From assembly GCF_037392515.1 (NCBI RefSeq), contig NC_090280.1, forward strand, positions 27,099,118 through 27,163,117: 64,000 nt of DNA, given 5' to 3'. This DNA comes from Haliotis asinina. Lineage: Eukaryota; Mollusca; Gastropoda; Lepetellida; Haliotidae. Under the pieces are notes generated by a model. The model made no database searches. It had not been told where the DNA came from and worked only from the letters and a program-made list of their open reading frames with translations. A program made the position numbers and the translations under genes. Position 1 is the first letter of the stretch; every line of letters starts with the position of its first letter. Of the stretch, positions 54,101 to 62,461 are shown piece by piece.

Positions 54101-57099
54101 CAGTATTATACTGTTAAATTGGGTGTTTATTAAGTTGGATCATTGACGCCAAAGGACCAGGAAAGTATTTTGTATGAGTTTACCCTCGCTAAATATACCC
54201 CACACCCTCCTCCTGTTTGTACACAGAAACTACATAGAGGCAACATGTTATTTACACTTATTTTATAAATGTGAATTGTTTAGAATCATTGTGACCAACA
54301 TTCAAGTGGAATACAACTAGGAGATAAAGGCATTCTGTTTTCATTTTTGCGGTCCTTTTGCGGACCGGTAAATGAAACAGATAAATACGGTAATGTACTG
54401 TGACGACAGGTGTGATGTCCATATCAGTATCTCTCAACGTAGCAGAGTTACGACTATAGGGATATAGTTGAATCGTGAGTAATAAACTGAACGTTGAAAT
54501 ATGTTGTGGCAGTGCCCAGTGAGTGCCACCAAATTACATTCAAACGTCGAACAAAGATCACGGCGCCATTGCGTCCAAGGTACACTTGGCGTCACAAGGT
54601 CAGTGATGGGTCAAGGATTGTTTCAGGTCGTATTGCGGTCGTGTCTGTGGAGGTGTTTAGCACATCATCTAGGTACCTCACTAGGTAAATGAAAAGTTAA
54701 CGAGAGAAATCTTTTTCTTGTTTCTTGTTTCTTGTTTCTTGCATACAATTCTGAGTAGAATATACTCTAAATTTACACTTTTTCCACTTGACGGAATAAC
54801 ACTAAGCGTCCAGGAAGCTATCGGTAAATGAAATTAACAGAGGGAAACGAATGCTACTGAAAAAAGTTTTGAGAACAGCGTGTCCCTGAATTGTTATTAT
54901 GCTAAGGTTTGAAATTGCCAGAAACCTGTGTCCCACCCCAACCCACTATGAACCACCACCCCGAAATTTTAAAGAAATACACTGTTAGCAATTTTTGATA
55001 AATGAATTAATTAGGACTCGGTACAAAGGAACACAATAAAGGTATACTTGCAGAATATTTACATAATACACTTGGAACGTATGACACAGAACTCTGTTAC
55101 TATCACATTCAAGTTCGAATGGTCCCCAGTTATCAACAACAGGATCTTCATAATACTTACTTAATACTGTCATCACGTTAAAGCAAGATCGACACTGATA
55201 AATTAGTCCTCAAGCATGTAGTTACCCCACCCACTATTCGTGTATATTGGACATAACACCTGACACCCTTAACATTAGAAGCTGAACGATTTCATCACAG
55301 ATTATGGCTATGTTCTCTTTTTTCCGATAAGAACCACCAAAGACCTGTTATAATGACTCAGGACACAAGGGGTCTATGTAGGTTGTATACTCAGTTGCAA
55401 AATATACGAGGTTCTGATACCTAAAACAAGGTAGCTTCTTACTCACAGAGGACATCCAGTACATGTCCGTGACTCCAGTCAGACTCCAGCCCCTCCTCCA
55501 CAGCCTGGCAGCTGTAGGTGTCTCCCTGGTTTTCTCTGCTGACGTGGGTTATTGTCAGGTCATCTCCATCTGTAGGAGACTCATCACCAGATTCTAGCAG
55601 GGTCTTGCCCCTCCTCCAGATGTAGGTCATGGTCAATGAGGGGTGGTCCGGGGGCAGGCTCCGGGAGGAAGAGGAACATGTGAGGGTGACATTCTCACCT
55701 GGTACAGCTGAGGCAGGCCCGGAGATGTTAGGTGTGGTTGGCCTCTCTATGCAAAATATTACAAATGCGCCGAGACCTTAACGCGAGTGTCAATACACAC
55801 GTTTTCACTAAATGTGTGTTTGGCTTCTCTGTAAAAATATTTAACATATAAACCCACTGAGACCATAATAAACTAAATAAACTTATTGCTTTCACACTTT
55901 TATTAATAAAGTATTCACAATTATTATCAATAACACAAAGGTCAGTGACATAATAAGACACCTAGTCGGTTAGTTAATTAAATATAACAGTTAACAAAAC
56001 TACTGCCTCCTTCGTCTCGTGAACTGATTGTTTTCTCGGAGAAAGGATGATCGGAGATTTGACCTTTCGTACTGGTAAACAAGGACAAGTCAAGCACCGA
56101 CCTGACAACTGACCTGTTTGTCATTATGAGTGAAGGGGTCCCAGGTTGTCCACGATCAAGTGAGCTGGGCGTGAGTTTTATGAGCAGGGCATGTCCAGCT
56201 AGGAGCGGAATCAATTTCATCGGCATGTACTGCACGTGCACTAGCCTCCATCTGCTCTCTCTTCAAGCAGCAAAAAGGTTTCCTCATGGCAGTGCACCGC
56301 CTACTTCTCTTAAATGAGTTCTCGGCGCCAGTCCAACTTATCATTGTTTGCCAGTGCGTATGTCATGGCGTTAAAATATGCTATTTGCTGTTACCCTATC
56401 TGGCGCCCAGGATTATAGTGATAAGCAAGGTGGACCCTGATATACTGTGAGTGTACTTTATTACACTATACATGCTGGTAGAGCGAACTATAATTCTTAA
56501 ATATATATGATTAATTGCATATTTGTTTTGACCAATCATTCATTTTCACCCCCACCCCCGTCCCCGTTAACCCCATTCACTACTCACCTGCTACAACGAG
56601 GAGCTGTCTACATCCAGTAACTTCCTGTCCATTGCTTCCCTGACAGTAGTAAGTACCAGCGTCCTGTACACTAACATTGTAGATGGTAAACCTCAGCTGT
56701 CCGGTCTGTGATGGTGAGTCCTCTCCAGTGTATGTGATCCTGGTCTTGTAGCCAGTGTGACTACTGTTGAGTACAACTACATGGGGTGACACTTGCTTGA
56801 CCAGTAACAGTCTCTCAGCAACCGAACCATTCACCCATACAGAATATAGAAAGCTGACATTCGCTGGGTTCAAGGTTATATTAACATCCTCGCCAACACG
56901 TGTAACATTGTGTGGGTATCCAGTTGTCAAGGAGAAAAAAACTGTATAGAGAAAATGGTAATTAGAATCATAAACACTACACACACGTATATTGAACAGT
57001 GAGAAGTATTAACCACAAGTCAAAATATATCTCAGTTTTCGGACACAGATACATACCAAACCCATAAATTGCAGCGATCACAGTGAAAAACAGAAACAT
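47994..57099 (-). CDS. IgSF transmembrane receptor, copy B (exon 4 disabled)
   Basis: Paralogue of the copy A receptor. Usable exons: 57099-57057, 56941-56588, 55746-55447, 52472-52347, 52189-52174, 51818-51763, 49402-49323, 48498-48430, 48197-47994. They sum to 1,248 nt, an open frame of 415 codons plus stop, when the damaged Ig3 exon (about 52,931-53,152) is skipped; skipping keeps the frame because Ig exons are phase 1-1. Layout: signal peptide MFLFFTVIAAIYGF, Ig1, Ig2, TM, tail. The tail has two motifs fitting the ITIM consensus (S/I/V/L)xYxx(I/V/L): LTYADL and VIYEEI. Family knowledge: ITIMs recruit SH2 phosphatases such as SHP and oppose kinase signalling. Their spacing of 22 residues is too wide for a classical ITAM. 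Whether the gene is expressed is unknown; it could instead be a young pseudogene. Confidence 0.72.
48430..48498 (-). CDS. Copy B exon 9: cytoplasmic segment
   Basis: 69 nt, phase 0-0, encoding SENAVLIDYAGPVAAEYNN then CGET; one Asn codon longer than copy A. Same acceptor (CTGTCTCCAG) and donor (AACG/GTAGGT). Confidence 0.72.
49040..49208 (+). mobile_element. tRNA-derived SINE
   Basis: TGGCCTAGTGG A box, GAAAGCGGTGTAAAACCAAA end and a TCAC tail. Counterpart of 5,288-5,468. Confidence 0.87.
49323..49402 (-). CDS. Copy B exon 8: cytoplasmic Tyr motif DVYATV
   Basis: 80 nt, same phases and splice sites as copy A. VSDVYATVQK is identical to copy A, while the following residues have drifted (KAQCRHLMNRSYAG). 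Confidence 0.75.
49988..50128 (-). mobile_element. tRNA-derived SINE, minus strand
   Basis: Reverse complement has GGGGCGGTGGGATAGCCTAG, B box CGGGTTCGATTC and GCTAAAAGCGGCGTAAAG. Counterpart of 6,262-6,418. Confidence 0.85.
50287..50420 (-). mobile_element. Second SINE-like family, minus strand
   Basis: Reverse complement has CATAGCTGGAATATTGCTGA and GTGCGGTGTAC. Counterpart of about 6,545. Confidence 0.6.
50731..50868 (-). mobile_element. tRNA-derived SINE, minus strand, copy B only
   Basis: Reverse complement has GGAGCGATAGAGTAGCCCAG, CGGGTTCGATTC and a 3' part ending GGCTTAAAACC. There is no counterpart at the matching place in copy A, so it inserted after duplication or was lost from A. 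Confidence 0.8.
51466..51618 (+). mobile_element. tRNA-derived SINE
   Basis: GCTAGTGGTTAGTGCGTTCG, GTACAATGTGTGAAGTCC and ACAGCGTTTAACTAAACTCA. Counterpart of 7,424-7,565. Confidence 0.8.
51763..51818 (-). CDS. Copy B exon 7: cytoplasmic acidic segment
   Basis: 56 nt, acceptor CTTTCAG, donor AGTG/GTAAGT. Encodes AGDRSMADNEAQFQEDPSG. Three codons longer than copy A, with the frame kept. Confidence 0.72.
51985..52105. repeat. 26-bp minisatellite, short copy B allele
   Basis: About four units of the array seen at 7,965-8,665 in copy A, in the same intron. Confidence 0.85.
52174..52189 (-). CDS. Copy B exon 6: 16-nt microexon
   Basis: Same length and splice sites as copy A (ATCTATTTCAG acceptor, GTGAGG donor). 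Encodes GGKVY plus two bases, moving the phase from 1 to 2. Keeping exactly 16 nt in both copies while the flanks drift supports it as real coding sequence. Confidence 0.68.
52347..52472 (-). CDS. Copy B exon 5: transmembrane segment
   Basis: 126 nt, phase 1-1, same splice sites as copy A. Stalk REVYESG, hydrophobic span of about 27 residues, then FRRNRIKK stop-transfer. Confidence 0.84.
52931..53152 (-). pseudogene. Copy B exon 4: broken third Ig domain
   Basis: Homologous to 10,681-10,947. A 2-nt net deletion in the Cys-rich B-C region creates a frameshift and an immediate TAA. A later Gln codon in the F strand has become TAG. The 5' part of the exon, including its acceptor, is replaced from 53,153 by unrelated sequence. 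The donor GTAAGG survives. The exon cannot encode an Ig domain. Confidence 0.85.
53153..53860 (+). other. Foreign insert in copy B with a coding-like 3' end
   Basis: Directly at the break in Ig exon 4B, a plus-strand frame runs about 45 codons, IVELDIGDFHHGSFYEIFGE onward to SSGTNEIL and a stop at 53,285, followed by about 540 bp and AATAAA at 53,827-53,832. It looks like the C-terminal coding end and 3' UTR of some gene or element. I do not recognise the family. Absent from copy A. Confidence 0.4.
53964..54360. repeat. Direct repeats flanking an inverted segment
   Basis: GGAGATAAAGGCATTCTGTT plus about 20 further bases occurs at 53,964-54,003 and 54,321-54,360. Between them, about 54,030-54,095 matches the reverse complement of copy A near 11,215-11,285, so this intron segment is inverted in copy B. 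Confidence 0.75.
55447..55746 (-). CDS. Copy B exon 3: second Ig domain
   Basis: 300 nt, same length and phase as copy A; donor CTCT/GTGAGT. VTLTC, YIW and GDTYSC are intact. The acceptor used here is a weak GCATAG; a second acceptor copy, TTTACAG, lies 82 bp upstream and would lead to a premature stop. Confidence 0.82.
56588..56941 (-). CDS. Copy B exon 2: non-canonical V-like Ig domain
   Basis: 354 nt, as in copy A, phase 1-1; acceptor CTATACAG, donor GCAG/GTGAGT. The B-strand position is Leu (VNITLNP) where copy A has Met. The F-strand DAGTYYC and the extra Cys in VTGC are kept, so the unusual cysteine pattern is shared by both paralogues. Confidence 0.85.
57057..57099 (-). CDS. Copy B exon 1: signal peptide
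   Basis: The ATG at 57,099 begins MFLFFTVIAAIYGF, a short hydrophobic leader, followed by a TTTG/GTATGT donor in phase 1. It is two codons shorter than copy A. Confidence 0.7.
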
Positions 57100-57239
57100 T
57101 ATCACTACTATGGTGACTTTAGCCTAACATATGCAGTTTCTGAAATAATGTGTCACAAATTGTAGTTTCACTACAAAATATTTCCCTAGAACAATTTCCC
57201 GTTAAACCTTACCTTGTGCAACAATAACATATCTTCAGT

Positions 57240-57298
57240 GAAGGCCCACATGGGTACAGTGTGTGAAGCCCATTCCTAGGGATCACTCACCCACTCAT
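57240..57298 (+). mobile_element. tRNA-derived SINE fragment
   Basis: CCCACATGGGTACAGTGTGT, GAAGCCCATTCC, then a CACTCACCCACTC tail. Only the middle survives. Confidence 0.55.
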
Positions 57299-57734
57299 GT
57301 GGCTATATCTGCTTACGCTAAATTTGACCTAACAGTATATACGAAACAAGTAATGGTGTAGCAACAAAGATAAAAGAATGTCTTAGTTGGCCATAAATTG
57401 TAGTGATGCGTGTGAAAATTTAATAAATAATATCCCTCTCACCACACCTTTCAGAGAGACACATTTAATTTAGTGTTAACAGCTTATTTGGATCTTTCCT
57501 GTAACTGTGGGAGGTTATACACCATATACCTTTCTAAAAATATACACTAAATGCCAAAAGAAACGTGACCCTCCTACTCTCATGAATTACTGAAAAACTA
57601 TCAAATATATGTTTGAAAGGCATTAGTTTACAAGAACGCTAAACGGAACAGCTGTATGCAAGCCACGAAAAACTTCTCAAAAGCATGCATATTTAGGTGA
57701 AATGCATCTTAGAAGAATTACATTGTCCTATTTT

Positions 57735-59113
57735 CGTCCGTGCCGAAATAAACCAATAACGGTAATTCATTCATTCATTCATTGGTGAAAACAATTACAA
57801 CCTGTCTTTGATATTATGGAAAAGTGTTTCGGAAGTTAGATTATCTTTGTGATCATTTGTACGTGCAAAGTAACTATACCTAAAACAATTTATCTATAGA
57901 GGACAATACAGTATAAAAATGGGCGATAGATTGCTAAAAACTGAAGGTAGATCATCATACTAAGGACCATGGTGACTTACAGTACTTTTACTACCTGCAT
58001 GGACTCCAGCTGGATTTACACCATCCCCTCAGCCATAAGCAATTTAGGCACATCTAGCCATACATTTAAACGGACAAACATACTACGATTAAAAAAGCGA
58101 AGAGTTTGAATTTAGTTTGAATGTTGGTGGACTTACGTAACCCCTCAGGAGGACAATACTTTTACAGTACTTTAACCCCCTTTCCATGATACAGCCACTA
58201 TCAATCTTAGTTATCAATTCAAACCTCCAATCATAAAATATTTATACTGTTTACAAGTCTGTTATAAAATCTAATTCTTTTAAAAATACAAGAATTAAAC
58301 GAGAACATATGTTACTAAAACATCCTTCATAGTTTGTGATTTGAACTATTTATCCCTTGTGATGGAATATTCAACACAGTCAAGCAAGACATGCTTGACC
58401 GTGATTATTTCATCACAAGGGAAGCAGAACGGAGGATCCTAACCTTTCAAAGATATTCATGCGTATACCTGGTGTGGCCAATAGGACATCGCCGTATAAT
58501 GACCTCTTAAGATCTGGACTGACAACCCAAGTGGGTGTAACCAACATATGGATTTATTGCATGCAATTTATTGATACCTACCTGGGTGTCCCACTTCTTC
58601 TGCATCAAATCACGGATATAAAATCTAATGGTAGCTTTATAATCAGTGTAGGGAAGAAGATGTAGTGTCACAGATGCAGCAAGGTCAGCCAGTTTATTAC
58701 CAGAAATTCCAACATGGCTGGGTAACCAACAGAAAACGATGTCGAATTGGCCAGTAGCAAGATCATTATGCAATTCAATTATTTCGATTAAAGTGGATGC
58801 TTGAATGACATATTTTTAATCGCCTGAAGACAGGAAAGAGAGTCCAAATAGATTATATACTGTTTATGTTTAGAGTGTCTTTGAATATATTTAAGTGCCG
58901 TTAAAATAGAGTCGCTATCTGGTAATCGAGAAAATATTGTTCTGGACCCATCGGTAAATATGGGTTTGTAATTGCTATATGTATACTGAGTCAAAAACAG
59001 AAACTTCACAAAATGTAATTCTTAGAGATAATGAATAATTTTTCTCTGATGCTCGTATGTATCAGAAATGGGATCCCTCTCTTTCGACTCCCCACTCAAA
59101 ATCCACTCAAACA
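57735..59113. repeat. Left arm of a large inverted duplication
   Basis: Matches the reverse complement of 62,335-64,000 at high similarity, including LINE 3' sequence, the LINE/Tc1 junction and flanking DNA (GCCGAAATAAACCAATAAC near 57,747). The left arm lacks about 280 bp present in the right arm, including the LINE 3' end. Confidence 0.88.
57868..58983 (-). pseudogene. LINE copy, minus strand: RNase H and 3' part
   Basis: Same family as 31,394-37,242. Encodes FTDGS, YLDSLSCLQAIKNMSFKHPL, FCWLPSHVGISGNKLADLAA and the C-terminal finger region with many breaks. The 3' tail is missing. Interrupted at 58,984 by a Tc1-like element and resumed at 60,061. Confidence 0.85.
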
Positions 59114-60060
59114 CATCCATTCGTCGTGCAAATGACCTTAGTGCAAGCGGGAAGATCAGTCATTGACGTAGCAAGAGTGTCCTCACAGACCATTCGAAAT
59201 CGGTTGCGGGCTGCCAATCTCAATTCTCGACATCCATATCGTGGGCCAATATTGACGCCATTTCACCAACGTCAACGTCTGCTGTGGGTCCAACGTCACC
59301 TCCGATGGACCAAGAGAGACTGGAATCGAGTCGTCTTTAGTGATGGTTCCAGGTTTACCCTCAGATTCGCGAACGGCAGGCATAGAGTCCGGAGACGACG
59401 TCGTGAACGGTATGACAACTGTTCTCGACTTCTGGTCATCCGTGGAAACCCCACAGCTGCTGCTTACCGCAACCAGGTGCTCACCCCTGAACTCGTTCCT
59501 TTCATAGTGGTTCATGGCCCAGGTCTACAGTTCCAGCATGATAATGCTCGGTCGCATACCGCGATGTTCACACGAAATTTCCATCAAAACGCCGGAATCA
59601 ATGTGCATGGACTTGCCATTGAGGTCCCCTGTCCTTAATCCAATAGAGCACGTTTGGGATGCACTTGGGAGAAGGCTTCGTGGTCTTAGGATCCAACCTC
59701 AGAATTTGCAGCAGGAACATGGCACTGCCTTGCAAGAGCAATGGTGCAGAATCCTCAACCAAGTGTTCAAAAGCATCAGGCAGTCGATGAGGAGAGAGTG
59801 TTTGGCATTGGTGAATCCGTGAGGCGGTCATACACAATACTGAACTGAGACATTTTGAATTTTTATTCTTGTGACATTCTGTATACCCATGTTTTTGCAC
59901 GGCGGTGTTGCCTAATGGAACTGATCGTGGCACTGTCAGTGTAGCGAGTGCATCATACAGATGTCAGCAATGAAATAATAACAATTTAACCATCTTACCA
60001 TCTCTTGTTCTTTTATAGTGCCCTGGAGAAAGAATGTGAAGTTTCTTTTGTGGCTCAGTA
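58984..60060 (+). mobile_element. Tc1-like DNA transposon, decayed
   Basis: Inverted ends CTGAGTCAAAAACAGAAACT (left) and the reverse complement of CTGAGCCACAAAAGAAACTT (right), flanked by TA. Inserted in the minus-strand LINE, splitting its RNase H from its RT region. About 1.08 kb, shorter than a typical 1.6-kb element because of internal deletions. Confidence 0.85.
59126..59822 (+). pseudogene. Tc1-like transposase
   Basis: Cut-and-paste transposase of the Tc1/mariner superfamily. Helix-turn-helix remnant SVIDVARVSSQTIRNRLR, then RQRLLWVQRHLRWTKRDWNR. The first Asp is in VVFSDGSRF, the second in FQHDNARSHTA and the Glu in NPIEHVWDALGRR; 34 residues separate the last two, the D34E spacing of Tc1. 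The first 30 or so codons are missing, a stretch after LLVIRG is deleted, and the frame shifts near 59,625. Inactive. Confidence 0.87.
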
Positions 60061-61930
60061 TGGTTTTTAATTGATTATATTCTTGTTTATATTGTAATTA
60101 ATTGGTTTCTGATTTGTTAAAAAGATGTTAATGTTAGGTCGACTATGGCCTAAACAGTTTCCAAGGAGGAGAAGAAAGAAGACGGGAAGGAGATACCAGC
60201 AGAAGAAATGAATGTCTTAATTCTAAGTCCAAGCGGCGGCACAAGAGAAGATTTCTTGTTATATAAATCCTCATAAAGGGGATTGAAGACACAGTTACAG
60301 ACAGGGTTAGAGTCATTAGAGTATAATTTGGTCATATATTAATATTGTAATGATGGTTTTATGCCGCGTTGTGTAAGAGACGGTTCCTCTGCCTCAACAT
60401 AGAGACTGTCAACAGGTGATGTTCTAAAGGATCCAAGATAAAGTAGTGGTGGTGGACAGAATGGAGAATGGAGAATTTTAAGATGGCTTTTCCAGGCTCC
60501 ATCATATAAGAAGGAGCCATAATAAAGTTTTGAGCGAACAAGTGATCTGTATAGATGTAGGAGAGAAGCTTGATCTCTTCCCCACTTAGAGTTGGAAACA
60601 ACTTTCAACAAATCGAGTGCCTTCAGACATTTGGCTTTAAGGGATGTAATATGGAGCAAAAAGATTAAATGAGAGTCAAACATTAGGCCAAAGAACTTGT
60701 CCTCTTTTACAACTTTGATGGGAGTGCCATTCAAAAACGTTTTTGGTCCTTATGAGGCTTATACTGTCTACACAATGTACACAATTAGTTTTGGATTGAG
60801 AAAATTTAAAGCCGTTTTCAAGACACCATTTATTTATTTTGTTTAAATTGCCGTCCATTAGTATTTTTCCACGACAAGAAATATTAAAATCATCTACAAA
60901 TAACGAACCATCAACTGAATCATTTAAAATCTGTGATAAACTCTTGATCTTAATGCTAAACAGTGTAACAGACAAAATACTGCCCTGGGGAACACCCTGA
61001 TACTGATTGTAACGATCCGACAGGGTTGAACCCAACCCAACTTGAAATTGCCGGTCATTTAAAAGCTGCGATATAAAAAGCGGCAGACCGCCTCTCAAAC
61101 CAAAATCTTGTAAATCCTTCAAAATGCCATGCTTCCAGTTGGTATCATATGTTTTCTCAAGATCAAAGAATATTGATACAACATGTTGTTTATTTACAAG
61201 TGCATTTTTGGCAAAAGATTCTAAACGTACCAAATGATCAATGGTACTACGAATTTTCCTGAAACCACATTGAATATTTGTATAAGGTTATTGGTTTCAA
61301 GGTACCATGTTAATCTATTGTTCGCCATTCAGGATCAGTATGATTCCGACCAGGCTTTGGTATAGGAACTACAGTGGCATTATGCCATGAAAATCTCTGT
61401 AGTCCATATCGTATCAAATATATTTAGTGTTTCCAGGCATGATTCAGTTAAATGTTTCAGGAGCTGATAGTGAATATCATCTGCCCCTGTTGCTGTATCA
61501 TGAGCGTGGTCAAGGGCAGTATGTGGCTCATGTACTGAAAATAGTTCATTATAATCTTCACCATTGCCCGAGTTAAAATTGATTCTTTCTTCTCCTGTTG
61601 TTACTGGTATTTCTGAAACTCAGGCACGTAATTTGATGAAGACGAATGCTTGGTGAGAGTTTCACCAAGTTTATTGGCAACATCACCCTTATCTTTGAAA
61701 TATAATTTCACCAAGATTGACGTCTATTCTGTTTGAAGGCGCGTCTAGCCTTATCATGCAGAATGTTAACTTTGTCTAAATTATGAACTTTAAGATGTCG
61801 CTGAAAAAAACTTCTCGACTTTCTTCCTACTCTTTCTGGTTTGTTTACATTCATTATTAAACCATGGCTACGAATATGTGATTTGCAGAGGCCTCAGGTG
61901 TAGTTTCATTAGCTATATCCAGTTTATAAT
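60061..61930 (-). pseudogene. LINE copy, minus strand: RT part
   Basis: Continuation of the copy split by the Tc1-like element. 61,233-60,676 encodes DLEKTYDTNWKHGIL, YQGVPQGSILSVTLFS and FVDDFNISCRGK. Further upstream, VVPIPKPG can be read near 61,360. It is truncated at about 61,930. The RT core here is cleaner than in the full-length copy (VPQGS intact). Confidence 0.85.
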
Positions 61931-61934
61931 AAAC

Positions 61935-62461
61935 CTTCTCTATCATGTATTCATGCTATCGTTCATTCAATAGACGCATCGAGCAAGGTTTCCCTTTTTG
62001 GGGGGTTGCAGAAACTCCAAACGCATCTAGACAGACTTCTGGTACCCATAGCTATAGGCATCGTTTGCGATCCACCTCTTCTCAACGCATCCATGGGGTG
62101 TTTGAACATGCATTTAGCAAAGAGAACCTGTTTGAAGAGGGTCTGCTTGATGTGGCGTTTCACCGTGTATTTCTTGACCCCTTTCAGATTTCACTGTCGT
62201 CGGCTTTCTTGATGGAATACCGTGTTTTTTTTTCAATTCTTGAAGCCAATGCAAACACGTGCACATGAAGGAAACTTCGGTACGAAGATCACGTGATCGA
62301 CTGCACGTGCAAAACCTGATCTGGCACTAACATGAGTGTTTGAGTGGATTTTGAGTGGGGAGTCGAATTATATGGATCCCATTTCGTATACAAAGATGTA
62401 TCACAAGAGAAAAAATATTCATTATCTTTAAAATTTACATTTTGTGAAGTTTCCTTTTTGA
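61935..62461 (-). mobile_element. Remnant of a Tc1-like element 5' end
   Basis: The right part (62,335-62,461) mirrors the left end of the element at 58,984, including the inverted end at about 62,440-62,461. 61,935-62,330 is probably more of the same element that the 58,984 copy has lost, but I cannot confirm this from the sequence. Confidence 0.6.

Larger units (their letters stand above)
42808..57235. repeat. Segmental duplication, copy B
   Basis: Collinear paralogue of 1-13,900, beginning at the sequence equivalent to window position 1 and ending just upstream of the copy B signal-peptide exon. Copy-B-specific changes are 12 rather than about 6 units of a 40-bp minisatellite, an extra minus-strand SINE near 50,731, disruption of Ig exon 4 at 53,153 with about 0.8 kb of foreign sequence, a small inversion near 54,010-54,320, and an 82-bp duplication at the exon 3 acceptor. 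The two copies lie in direct orientation about 42.8 kb apart. Confidence 0.9.
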
